From assembly GCA_028287885.1 (NCBI GenBank), contig JAQBOT010000081.1, positions 1 through 18,835 of the forward strand: 18,835 nt of DNA, given 5' to 3'. Each line of letters opens with the position of its first letter. Position 1 is the first letter of the stretch. The position numbers and the translations under genes are program-made. The stretch is from Pedobacter sp. (lineage in GTDB: Bacteria; Bacteroidota; Bacteroidia; Sphingobacteriales; Sphingobacteriaceae). The notes below the pieces were generated by a model. The model did no database searches, had not been told where the DNA came from, and worked only from the letters and a program-made list of their open reading frames with translations. Below, piece after piece: positions 6,552-14,554 of this stretch.

Positions 6552-9500
6552 ATGAAAGGAAGATTTACCTTCATTATTTTCATGTTCTGTATGATTGTTT
6601 TTCCTTTCGCTGTATCAGCACAGGATATAACAGTTACGGGAAAGGTGACAGACCAGGCTGATGGAAAGCCCATTCCAGGTGTCACTATTAAGCTGCAAGG
6701 CACAACACGCGGAACATTAACGGACGCGTCCGGAGTGTTCGCTATCCAAACTCCGGCAACAGGAGCGAAGTTGCAAATCAGCCAAATTGGTATGGTTACA
6801 GAAACCATCTCCGTAAATGGCAAAGGTCCCCTAAACATTTCATTAGTATCGGATGCAAAAGCCTTAGGTGAGGTCGTTGTTGTTGGTTATGGTACGCAAA
6901 AGAAAAGCGTCACCACCGGCGCGATCTCCGGCGTTACAGCCAGAGAATTTGAAGACCTACCGGTTACGCGTGTAGAGCAGATTCTTCAGGGTCGTACTTC
7001 AGGTTTGACTATTGCTTCAAATGCAGGACAGCCTGGATCAGGTTCTACAGTGCGCGTAAGGGGTATCACCTCTTTCAACAGTAATGATCCATTATGGGTT
7101 GTAGACGGAGTTGTTGTAGATAATGGTGGTATTGGTTATTTAAACCAGTCGGACATCGAATCTATTGAGGTTCTGAAAGATGCTGCTTCGCAAGCAATCT
7201 ACGGCACACGTGCAGCTGCGGGTGTTATTTTGGTAACAACGAAAAAAGGGAGATCTGGTCTAATGATTAACTACTCCGGTTATTATGGAGTTTCTGGTCC
7301 GGCAAGAAAACTAGATCTGCTTAATGCTACACAATATGCTACGATCAGAAATGAAGCAAGTGTTGCTGCAGGTAAAGGCATAGTCTACCCTGACCCGGCA
7401 TCATTGGGTGCGGGAACTGATTGGCAGTCATTAATCTTTAACAACAGTGCAAAACGCCAGAATCATGAATTAAGCATTAGCGGAGGCGGTGATAAGAACA
7501 CGTTCTACACTTCTTTCGGTTACTTACAACAAGATGGTATTGTTGCTACTGATATCTCTAAATACAAGCGGATTAATGCTCGTGTAAATCAGACTTATAA
7601 GCCTGCGAAGTGGATCAGTTTCGGTGAAAACATCGGTTATAGCTACGATAAAAACATCGGTTTGGGTAATACAAACAGTGAATTTGGTGGTCCGTTAAGT
7701 TCTGCATTGAACCTGGATCCATTAACACCTGCGGTTATTACTGATCCGGCAATTGCGTCTGCAAGCCCGTATTCTTCCAATGCCGTACGCAGAAATGCAC
7801 AAGGCTACCCTTACGGCATTTCGTCAAATGTTGGCCAGGAAATCGTTAACCCACTTGCTTACATTTCAACCCGTCTAGGTAACTATGGCTGGGCACACAA
7901 TATTGTCGGCAACGTTTATGGAGAAGTAGAACCAATTAAGGGCTTGAAATTAAGGTCAACCATGGGAACGAAAATTGCTTTCTATGGCAATGAGTCTTTC
8001 AGTCCGGTCTATTACCTGAACTCTTCTACAACCAACACTCCGAACAACTATAACCGCCAGACTACACGCGTTTTTAACTGGAACCTTGAAAATACGGCTT
8101 CTTATACCAAGAGCTTTGATAAACACAATTTAAATGTGCTTATCGGTCAGGGTGCCTATGTTGATGGTGGAACAAGCATGGTAGGTGTAACTGCCAGTGG
8201 CCTTCCGGTTGACAACTTCGATGATGCTTCATTAAACTACAGCATTCCAGCTATCCAACGGATCGGTTATGGTGGTGAAGGACAGGAACATCATGTGAGC
8301 TCATTGTTTGCACGTTTAAACTATGACTACAATGAAAAATATATCATCCAGGGTATCATCAGAAGAGACGGATCATCACGATTTGGTGCAAACTATAAAT
8401 ATGGAACTTTCCCTTCATTCTCTTTGGGCTGGGTTCCAAGTAAAGAAGGTTTCTGGAAAGAAAACAATGTTGTTAACTTCCTGAAGATCCGCGGCGGTTA
8501 TGGAGTAGTTGGAAGTGACGCTATCGGCGACAATGCCTTCTTATCTACCATTGGTGGTGGCCGTAACTACAGTTTCGGTAATCAGGATAGCTACATCAGT
8601 GGATACAGTCCGAATGCACCTTCCAACCCGAACTTAAGGTGGGAACAAACGGCACAGACCAACATTGGTTTTGATGCAACACTTTTCCATGATTTCACAT
8701 TAACCGCAGAGTGGTACAAGAAAAAAACCAGTGACATTCTGCAAAACCCTCCTATTCCTTTCTACGTAGGTGCAATTTCTAACCCGGCATCAAATATCGG
8801 TGATATGGAGAATACAGGGCTTGAGCTTGAATTGGGTTACCACAAAACTTTGGGCGAATTGAAAGTTGGAGTTGATGCAAACGTATCACATATGACCAAC
8901 AAGGTTACTTTCCTGGGTAATGCACAGCAATATCTAGGCGGGCAGGGATTCCAAAACATTGAAGGTGGTATCACACGGACTACAGTTGGTCAGGCGTTTA
9001 ATTCATTTTACGGATACCAGAATATGGGTATTTTCCAGACTCAGGCAGAAGTTGACAGCTATGTTTCTTCTACAGGGCAGAAAATACAGCCAAATGCAAA
9101 GCCAGGTGACTTCAAATGGGCAGATCTTGATGGTAATGGAACGATCACAGATCTAGATCGTACCTACATTGGTAACCCAACACCAACATGGCAGTTTGGC
9201 TTGACTTTAAATCTTGCTTACAAAGGATTTGATCTTGTTGTATTTGGGCAGGGACAGGCTGGAAATAAGATTTTCCAGGGCTTACACCGTCTTGATATCG
9301 AGAATTCAAATTACACGACTAAAGTCTTAAATAGATGGACTGGCGCGGGTACTTCCAATACCTATCCACGTGTGGTAAGTGGTGATCCGAATCACAACAC
9401 AACGTACAACTCTAGTTTCTATCTGGAAGATGGTTCATACTTCCGCATTAAAACGCTTCAAATTGGATATACATTACCTAAAACGCTGATGACCAAATTG

Positions 9501-9662
9501 GGAATGCAACGTGCACGCGTATATGCAACCAGCGAAAATTTAATAACTTTTACTAAGTATACCGGATTTGATCCTGAGATCGGTGGTGGTGTATTCAGTA
9601 TCGACCGTGGCTTCTATCCACAAGCTCGTTCATTTATGCTTGGTTTAAGCGTTGGATTTTAA
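6552..9662 (+). CDS. SusC-like TonB-dependent outer-membrane glycan transporter
   Basis: This 1036-residue protein has a signal peptide (1-23, cleavage VSA-QD) and an N-terminal carboxypeptidase-regulatory-like domain (about 26-98; VTGKVTDQADGKPIPGVTI). A TonB-box-like segment follows (EVVVVGYGTQKK, 107-118), then the plug (about 119-232; RVRGITSFNSNDPLWVVDGV and SIEVLKDAASQAIYGTRAA) and the beta-barrel, which ends in aromatic LSVGF as outer-membrane insertion requires. SusC proteins form the barrel under a SusD lid and import oligosaccharides with TonB-ExbBD energy. It is first in the operon, downstream of a dedicated regulator, and only 11 bp separate it from susD. Co-occurring GH16/GH30/GH5 enzymes suggest beta-1,3/1,6-gluco-oligosaccharides as cargo. 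Length is typical of SusC proteins without an STN domain, so anti-sigma signalling is not indicated. Confidence 0.97.
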   Translation: MKGRFTFIIFMFCMIVFPFAVSAQDITVTGKVTDQADGKPIPGVTIKLQGTTRGTLTDASGVFAIQTPATGAKLQISQIGMVTETISVNGKGPLNISLVSDAKALGEVVVVGYGTQKKSVTTGAISGVTAREFEDLPVTRVEQILQGRTSGLTIASNAGQPGSGSTVRVRGITSFNSNDPLWVVDGVVVDNGGIGYLNQSDIESIEVLKDAASQAIYGTRAAAGVILVTTKKGRSGLMINYSGYYGVSGPARKLDLLNATQYATIRNEASVAAGKGIVYPDPASLGAGTDWQSLIFNNSAKRQNHELSISGGGDKNTFYTSFGYLQQDGIVATDISKYKRINARVNQTYKPAKWISFGENIGYSYDKNIGLGNTNSEFGGPLSSALNLDPLTPAVITDPAIASASPYSSNAVRRNAQGYPYGISSNVGQEIVNPLAYISTRLGNYGWAHNIVGNVYGEVEPIKGLKLRSTMGTKIAFYGNESFSPVYYLNSSTTNTPNNYNRQTTRVFNWNLENTASYTKSFDKHNLNVLIGQGAYVDGGTSMVGVTASGLPVDNFDDASLNYSIPAIQRIGYGGEGQEHHVSSLFARLNYDYNEKYIIQGIIRRDGSSRFGANYKYGTFPSFSLGWVPSKEGFWKENNVVNFLKIRGGYGVVGSDAIGDNAFLSTIGGGRNYSFGNQDSYISGYSPNAPSNPNLRWEQTAQTNIGFDATLFHDFTLTAEWYKKKTSDILQNPPIPFYVGAISNPASNIGDMENTGLELELGYHKTLGELKVGVDANVSHMTNKVTFLGNAQQYLGGQGFQNIEGGITRTTVGQAFNSFYGYQNMGIFQTQAEVDSYVSSTGQKIQPNAKPGDFKWADLDGNGTITDLDRTYIGNPTPTWQFGLTLNLAYKGFDLVVFGQGQAGNKIFQGLHRLDIENSNYTTKVLNRWTGAGTSNTYPRVVSGDPNHNTTYNSSFYLEDGSYFRIKTLQIGYTLPKTLMTKLGMQRARVYATSENLITFTKYTGFDPEIGGGVFSIDRGFYPQARSFMLGLSVGF

Positions 9663-9673
9663 CACATAAAAAC

Positions 9674-11218
9674 ATGAAAAAATATATAAAATTCTTATCG
9701 GTTTGTCTGATCGGTTCAGTTGCAATAACTGCATGTAAAAAAAGCTTTTTGGACGTAAATCCAAAGGGTACCGATCTGGAATCAAATTATTATAAAAACC
9801 AGGAAGAAGCGTTCAATGGCCTTGTAGCTATTTATGACGTTGTAGGCTGGCAAGGTGGTGGTGATTTAACCAAAGTGAACGCCATGGATGCTGGTTCTGA
9901 CGATCATTATGCGGGTGGAGGTAGTGCTACCGATATTTCAGACCTGCAGGTATTCTCAAACTATACACTTAACCAGAACATTGGTCCCTCGTCTGAATTA
10001 TGGCGTGCAGGCTTTTCTGGCGTATTCCGCGCGAACGTTCTTTTAACCAAACTTGCAGACGTTCCAATGGACGACGCCTTAAAGGCAAGATATGCTGCTG
10101 AAGCAAAGGCATTGCGCGCATATTTCTACTTTGACCTGGTACGTTTGTTTAAGAATGTACCCCTACTAACAACAGGAGTTGCGGCAGACCAGATCGATCA
10201 AGTTGAGCAAGCTGCTCCGGAAGAGGTTTATGCACAAATTGAGCAGGATCTCAAGGATGCGATCGCCGAAAGCACGCTGCCAAACACCGTAGACATTGCT
10301 ACCGAAGGTGGAAGGTTTACAAAGGGTACTGTGCACGCACTTTTGGGTAAGGTCTATTTGTATGAAAAGAAATATGCTGAGGCAGCGTCTGAGTTTGCCC
10401 TAGTAAATGGGACGCCAGGGCAGCCCAATGCGACCTATGGTTACAACCTTGTGTCGAATTTCGCTGATCTTTGGAAAACATCAAACAAGTTTAATTCGGA
10501 ATCAATCCTTGAAATAGGACATTCATCTAAATCTGGTGGTAACTGGGATTGTACAGCATGTACTGAAGGTAATTTGTTGAATATTATGGTTGGCCCAAGA
10601 GGTTACGAGGCCGTTAAGCCTGGCGCTCCTGACCTGACTTCAGGTTGGTCGTTTTTGCCTATCACTCCAGATTTATTTAATGCAATTCACAATGACCCAA
10701 GGAACGCGGCTACAGTGCTAAATATGGACAGTCTTCAGGCTGCAGGTGTTGCGAAGTATTCTGCTGGTTACATGAATACTGGATTTTTCATCAACAAGTT
10801 TGCTGGACACTTATCAGACAAGACTACTGGCGGTGGTGCACAGGAATTGAACTATCCACAAAACATGTATGAGATCCGTTTGGCCGATACTTACCTGATG
10901 GAAGCAGAAGCTTTGGTGATGGGCAGTGGAGATGTGAACCGCGCAACCCAGTTGCTTACAGCTGTTCATACCCGTGCTTACAATGACGGAAAACCACATC
11001 CCGTAGTTGCAACCATGGATGCGATTAAACGCGAGAGACGCCTTGAGCTTGCGGCTGAAGGCCACCGCTGGTTTGATCTTGTACGTTGGGGCGATGCACC
11101 AACTGTGTTGAAATCCAAAGGTTTCGTTGCAGGTAGAAATGAAATTTTACCTATACCACAAAACGATTTGAACAACACCAAGATTCAGCAAAGTAAAGAA
11201 TGGGGTGGAACTAAGTAA
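9674..11218 (+). CDS. SusD/RagB-family glycan-binding lipoprotein
   Basis: This 514-residue protein has a type II signal peptide (lipobox ITAC, C21) followed by KKSFLDVNPKG, the usual SusD opening. N-terminal SusD-like and TPR-type helical regions run to about 240. The C-terminal RagB/SusD block shows IKRERRLELAAEGHRWFDLV (451-470), RWGDA, and LPIPQNDL (492-499), all family hallmarks. SusD sits on the outer face of the outer membrane and closes over SusC to deliver oligosaccharides. Aromatic residues that could stack on sugars occur (for example W59, W110 and W325), but the binding site cannot be assigned from sequence alone. A CTAC pair (C293, C296) may form a disulphide in a surface loop. 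The 11-bp gap to susC marks a tight operon. Confidence 0.96.
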   Translation: MKKYIKFLSVCLIGSVAITACKKSFLDVNPKGTDLESNYYKNQEEAFNGLVAIYDVVGWQGGGDLTKVNAMDAGSDDHYAGGGSATDISDLQVFSNYTLNQNIGPSSELWRAGFSGVFRANVLLTKLADVPMDDALKARYAAEAKALRAYFYFDLVRLFKNVPLLTTGVAADQIDQVEQAAPEEVYAQIEQDLKDAIAESTLPNTVDIATEGGRFTKGTVHALLGKVYLYEKKYAEAASEFALVNGTPGQPNATYGYNLVSNFADLWKTSNKFNSESILEIGHSSKSGGNWDCTACTEGNLLNIMVGPRGYEAVKPGAPDLTSGWSFLPITPDLFNAIHNDPRNAATVLNMDSLQAAGVAKYSAGYMNTGFFINKFAGHLSDKTTGGGAQELNYPQNMYEIRLADTYLMEAEALVMGSGDVNRATQLLTAVHTRAYNDGKPHPVVATMDAIKRERRLELAAEGHRWFDLVRWGDAPTVLKSKGFVAGRNEILPIPQNDLNNTKIQQSKEWGGTK

Positions 11219-11241
11219 TTAACTTGAAAAATCAGAATCAT

Positions 11242-12096
11242 ATGAAATCTAACATAATTAAAGCTTGCTTATTAGGTGTACTTGCCGCAGGAATATATTC
11301 GGGCTGTAAACCGGAGCAATTTGAAAAAGGAAATGGTCTAACCGCGGAGGATTTGAACGCGACATTTACCGTAACTGCAGTTTCAAGTTCTGCCAACAAG
11401 TTCGTACTTCAAGCTAGTGAAGGCCCGGGATTGCTAGGAGTAAAGTGGGACCTGGGCGATGGCGCCGGCAGCAATCCTGGTAAAATGCGTGATACGGTAT
11501 TCATTCCTGACGCAGGTAAATATACCATCGCGCTTACAGCGCTTGGAAAAGGCGGTATAATTAAAACATCCACCCAGGAAGTAACTGTCGCCAGCTCTGA
11601 CCCTGAAGCTGGAAACCTGATCAAAGGTGCAACTATGCAGGCAGCTGACGATGTGCAATGGACGCATTTGCCGATCAGCGCTGGTGTAACGTTTGCCATT
11701 GAAAATGGAAAGATGGTTGCGAAAGGTGGAAACGGCGGACATGCCGGTGTTTACCAACCAGTAGACGTTATAGCAGGAAAGAAATACAAAGTAGACATGT
11801 TGATTTCTGGTAGCGGTGCCACCGACACATGGTTTGAAGTGTATGCTGATAGCAAAGCCCCTGTGAGTGGTCAGGACTATACATCGAATAACAAGCTAAT
11901 TTCCTTAAATACATGGGCAGGGTGCGGTAAGACTACATTCTCGGGCTTGCTTTCGGCAATTTCTTGTTCTGGTGCCGGAAACACCATTACTTTCCCGACA
12001 ACAGGAAAAGTTTACCTGGTAATAAAAAGTGGTGGCTCTAATCTAGGTTTAACAGGTATTGGCTTTACCAACGTACAATTCCGCGGAATTAAATAG
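11242..12096 (+). CDS. PKD-domain lipoprotein, putative surface glycan-binding protein (SusE/F-position)
   Basis: This 284-residue protein has a lipoprotein signal (YSGC, C22). A PKD/immunoglobulin-like domain follows (about 41-117) with the core VKWDLGDGAG and TVFIPDAGKYTIALTA. The C-terminal beta-rich domain (about 124-284; NLIKGATMQAADDVQW to IGFTNVQFRGIK) reads like a carbohydrate-binding jelly roll. It contains GGHAGVYQPVDVIAGKKYKVDM and a possible disulphide pair (C228, C242). It occupies the SusE/SusF position directly after susD. In Bacteroidota PULs such unrelated-looking lipoproteins usually bind the polysaccharide at the surface, so a beta-glucan-binding role is inferred. An in-frame TTG lies at 11224, but the ATG at 11242 gives a normal signal peptide and is preferred. 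No catalytic motif is apparent. Confidence 0.8.
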   Translation: MKSNIIKACLLGVLAAGIYSGCKPEQFEKGNGLTAEDLNATFTVTAVSSSANKFVLQASEGPGLLGVKWDLGDGAGSNPGKMRDTVFIPDAGKYTIALTALGKGGIIKTSTQEVTVASSDPEAGNLIKGATMQAADDVQWTHLPISAGVTFAIENGKMVAKGGNGGHAGVYQPVDVIAGKKYKVDMLISGSGATDTWFEVYADSKAPVSGQDYTSNNKLISLNTWAGCGKTTFSGLLSAISCSGAGNTITFPTTGKVYLVIKSGGSNLGLTGIGFTNVQFRGIK

Positions 12097-12110
12097 TTCA
12101 CAATATAACA

Positions 12111-12148
12111 AGGCTGCTTAAATAACCATAAGCAGCCTCTGTTTTTTT
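12111..12148 (+). terminator. Terminator-like hairpin inside the PUL operon
   Basis: AGGCTGCTTA (12111-12120) and TAAGCAGCCT (12129-12138) pair perfectly over 10 bp around an 8-nt loop. After three bases a run of seven T's follows (12142-12148). This is a good intrinsic terminator, 14 bp after the binding-protein stop and 20 bp before the GH16 start. Because the downstream glycosidase genes have no clear promoter of their own, it probably acts as a partial terminator, giving more susC/susD/binding-protein mRNA than enzyme mRNA. Confidence 0.8.
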
Positions 12149-12167
12149 AAACACAACTCCGACGCTG

Positions 12168-13010
12168 ATGAACAAACTTTACAATTCAGTTTTTCCAATG
12201 CTGTTCTTAAGTATGCTGTCCTGCAGCAAAAAAGAAACGGTATTGCCGAACTTTGTCCCGATTGTGCCGCCGGCAAAGGAGTATACCTTCGAAAGTTCTG
12301 CCGCATGGGCCGACGAATTTGATGTGAATGGTGCACCCGATGCAAACAAATGGACCTATGATGTTGGAGGCAGTGGTTTTGGCAATAACGAACTTCAGTA
12401 CTACACCAACACAACAAACAATGCAGCAGTAAAAGACGGACTTTTGACCATAACCGCCAAGAAAGAACCTTTTCAAGGTATGGCTTACACCTCCTCGAGA
12501 ATGGTTTCAAAAACCGGAAGTGAGATGCTCTATGGCCGTATTGAGGTGAGAGCCAAAATCCCGGCTGGAACAGGTACCTGGCCTGCAATATGGATGCTTC
12601 CCAATGATTATGCATATGGCGCCTGGCCGAATTCCGGTGAAATGGATATCATGGAACATGTGGGTTACGACCAGGGCAATGTTCACTTCAGCCTGCATAC
12701 ACAGCTTAATAATACGACAAACTCAAAAACAAGTACATTGAACATGCCCACTCTATCTACTGAGTTCCATACCTTCCGCGAAGACTGGACTCCTGGTACC
12801 ATCAAAGGCTATTATGATGACAAGCTCGTTTTTAGTTATACCAACGACAGTAAAGGTTTTGCTGGCTGGCCTTTTGACAAACCCTTCCACATCTTGCTGA
12901 ACCTTGCGGTTGGTGGTAATTGGGGTGGAGTTAAAGGTGTGGATGACACGGTTTTCCCTGCTTCCATGCAGGTTGACTATGTTCGTTTCTACAAACTCAT
13001 AACCAAATAA
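12168..13010 (+). CDS. GH16 endo-beta-glucanase lipoprotein (laminarinase-like)
   Basis: This 280-residue protein has a short lipoprotein signal (MLSC, C19) and a single GH16 domain (about 42-276). The active-site motif is EMDIME (158-163): E158 is the expected nucleophile, D160 the helper and E163 the acid/base, in the ExDxxE form with the beta-bulge typical of laminarinases. Other family segments are ELQYYT (75-80), YGRIEVRAKIPAGTGTWPAIWM (122-143), HTFREDWTPG (201-210) and LNLAVGGNWGG (245-254). The family cuts beta-1,3 (or mixed beta-1,3/1,4) glucans internally with retention. The lipid anchor suggests a surface enzyme that makes oligosaccharides for SusCD. It is the first enzyme gene after the internal hairpin, and 43 bp precede the GH30 gene's likely start. 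Specificity for beta-1,3-glucan is inferred from context. Confidence 0.93.
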   Translation: MNKLYNSVFPMLFLSMLSCSKKETVLPNFVPIVPPAKEYTFESSAAWADEFDVNGAPDANKWTYDVGGSGFGNNELQYYTNTTNNAAVKDGLLTITAKKEPFQGMAYTSSRMVSKTGSEMLYGRIEVRAKIPAGTGTWPAIWMLPNDYAYGAWPNSGEMDIMEHVGYDQGNVHFSLHTQLNNTTNSKTSTLNMPTLSTEFHTFREDWTPGTIKGYYDDKLVFSYTNDSKGFAGWPFDKPFHILLNLAVGGNWGGVKGVDDTVFPASMQVDYVRFYKLITK

Positions 13011-13053
13011 CACAGATAAGGTGAATATTGCATCTGGAATGATAAACCTGGCT

Positions 13054-14508
13054 ATGAAAGATATGAATAAATGCATGTTGGTAATGGTTGCTTCGGCAAT
13101 GCTGTTGGCACAAACCGGATGTAAGAAAGGCGCTGGTACCTCTGTGCAGGATCCTATACCGGTCAATCCAGCACCTCCGGTAACCGAACCGGTCAAAAGT
13201 GAGGTAGCCATGTGGCTGACGCAGGCAGATCAGAAGCAGTTGTTGCAAAAACAAAATACCGCCTTAATTTTCGGTTCAAGCCTGAATCAAAACCTAACCA
13301 TCAACGTCGATACAGCCAAAACTTACCAGACGATAGAGGGCTTTGGCTTTGCGCTTACGGGTGGCAGTGCATCGCTGATTAATAGTCTGCAGGAAACGAA
13401 AAAAGCCGCGCTGTTATCCGAGCTCTTTGATACTGCGGGCACACATATCGGTGTAAGCTACATTCGGCTAAGTTTAGGAGCCTCTGATTTAAGTTCATCC
13501 ACCTTCAGCTATGATGAAACCCCAGGGGATACAGAATTAAAGAACTTTAGTCTGGATAAAGAAAAAGCCGACCTTATTCCGATTTTAAAACGCATTATCG
13601 CTATTAATCCAAAGATTAAAATTTTAGCATGTCCATGGAGCGCACCTGCCTGGATGAAAGACAACAATAGCTTTACTGGCGGCAGTCTGAAAGTGGAAAA
13701 CTATGGTGTTTATGCCAGGTACTTCGTTAAGTATATTCAAAGTATGCAGGCAGAGGGGATATCTATAGATGCCATCACACCCCAGAACGAACCTTTAAAT
13801 CCCTACAACACGCCAAGTATGGTTATGCTTTCTGTAGATCAGGGCAAATTCATCAAGAATAACCTTGGCCCTGAGTTCCAAAAAGCTGGAATTAAGACAA
13901 AGATCATTGTTTATGACCACAATGCAGATCACCCTGAGTATGCTGTGGCAATTTACCAGGATAAAGATGCAAACGCATACATCGATGGGGCTGCATTTCA
14001 CCTTTACGGGGGAAACATAAATGCGCTCGCACCGGTACACGATCAGTTTCCTGATAAAAATATTTACTTCACCGAACAGGCTACTTTCGGCGGTGGTGAT
14101 TTTGGAGGAGATCTTGCGTACCACACCAGCAACCTGATCATTGGTGCTACAAGAAACTGGAGCCTCAATGTATTGGAGTGGAACCTGGCATCTGACCCAC
14201 AACTTGGTCCACACACAAACGGTGGCTGTACGACCTGTCTTGGTGCCTTGACCATTTCTTCAGATTTTACTCGTAACGTTTCCTACTATATAATAGCCCA
14301 TGCTTCGAAATTTGTACATCCTGGAGCGGTGAGGATCTATTCAGACCTGGAAAGCACGATACAAACTGTAGCTTTTAAAAATACGGACGGAACCAAGGTT
14401 TTAATTGCCTTGAATGCCGGGCCGGATGCATCATTCAATATCAGATTCAATTCAAAAACGGTAACAACTTCTCTAAAAAGCGGCGCAGTTGCCACGTATA
14501 TTTGGTAG
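13054..14508 (+). CDS. GH30-family glycosidase lipoprotein (probable endo-beta-1,6-glucanase)
   Basis: From the ATG at 13054 this is a 484-residue protein with a lipoprotein signal (AQTGC, C23) and a proline-rich linker. The GH30 (beta/alpha)8 plus beta-sandwich fold begins at IEGFGFALTGGSA. Recognisable segments are SYIRLSLGASDLSSS, CPWSAPAWMKDNNS, the acid/base Glu in TPQNEP (E246) and the nucleophile Glu in YFTEQATF (E341). GH30 members include glucosylceramidases, xylanases and beta-1,6-glucanases; with GH16 in the same PUL, beta-1,6-glucan cleavage is most likely. In-frame starts also exist at 13021 (GTG), 13039 and 13063; 13054 or 13063 gives the most normal signal peptide. A CTTC cysteine pair (residues 392 and 395) follows the nucleophile. 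The lipid anchor suggests surface location, unlike the next GH30. Confidence 0.9.
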   Translation: MKDMNKCMLVMVASAMLLAQTGCKKGAGTSVQDPIPVNPAPPVTEPVKSEVAMWLTQADQKQLLQKQNTALIFGSSLNQNLTINVDTAKTYQTIEGFGFALTGGSASLINSLQETKKAALLSELFDTAGTHIGVSYIRLSLGASDLSSSTFSYDETPGDTELKNFSLDKEKADLIPILKRIIAINPKIKILACPWSAPAWMKDNNSFTGGSLKVENYGVYARYFVKYIQSMQAEGISIDAITPQNEPLNPYNTPSMVMLSVDQGKFIKNNLGPEFQKAGIKTKIIVYDHNADHPEYAVAIYQDKDANAYIDGAAFHLYGGNINALAPVHDQFPDKNIYFTEQATFGGGDFGGDLAYHTSNLIIGATRNWSLNVLEWNLASDPQLGPHTNGGCTTCLGALTISSDFTRNVSYYIIAHASKFVHPGAVRIYSDLESTIQTVAFKNTDGTKVLIALNAGPDASFNIRFNSKTVTTSLKSGAVATYIW

Positions 14509-14554
14509 GCCAAATTACGTTATGACAAGACGCAGATCTCTTAAGAATATACAT

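Noticed and set aside
11224..11241. TTG start for the PKD lipoprotein gene
   Set aside because: The ATG at 11242 begins a normal lipoprotein signal peptide; the TTG adds only a polar extension.
12118..12615. 165-codon open frame on the minus strand over the GH16 gene
   Set aside because: It is antisense to a well-supported GH16 gene with intact catalytic residues and has a cysteine/arginine/histidine-rich composition unlike a real protein.
14489..14554. Upstream ATG of the second GH30 gene (14489), giving a 22-residue extension and overlap with the preceding gene
   Set aside because: It would place a long basic segment before a normal signal peptide; the ATG at 14555 gives a standard start.
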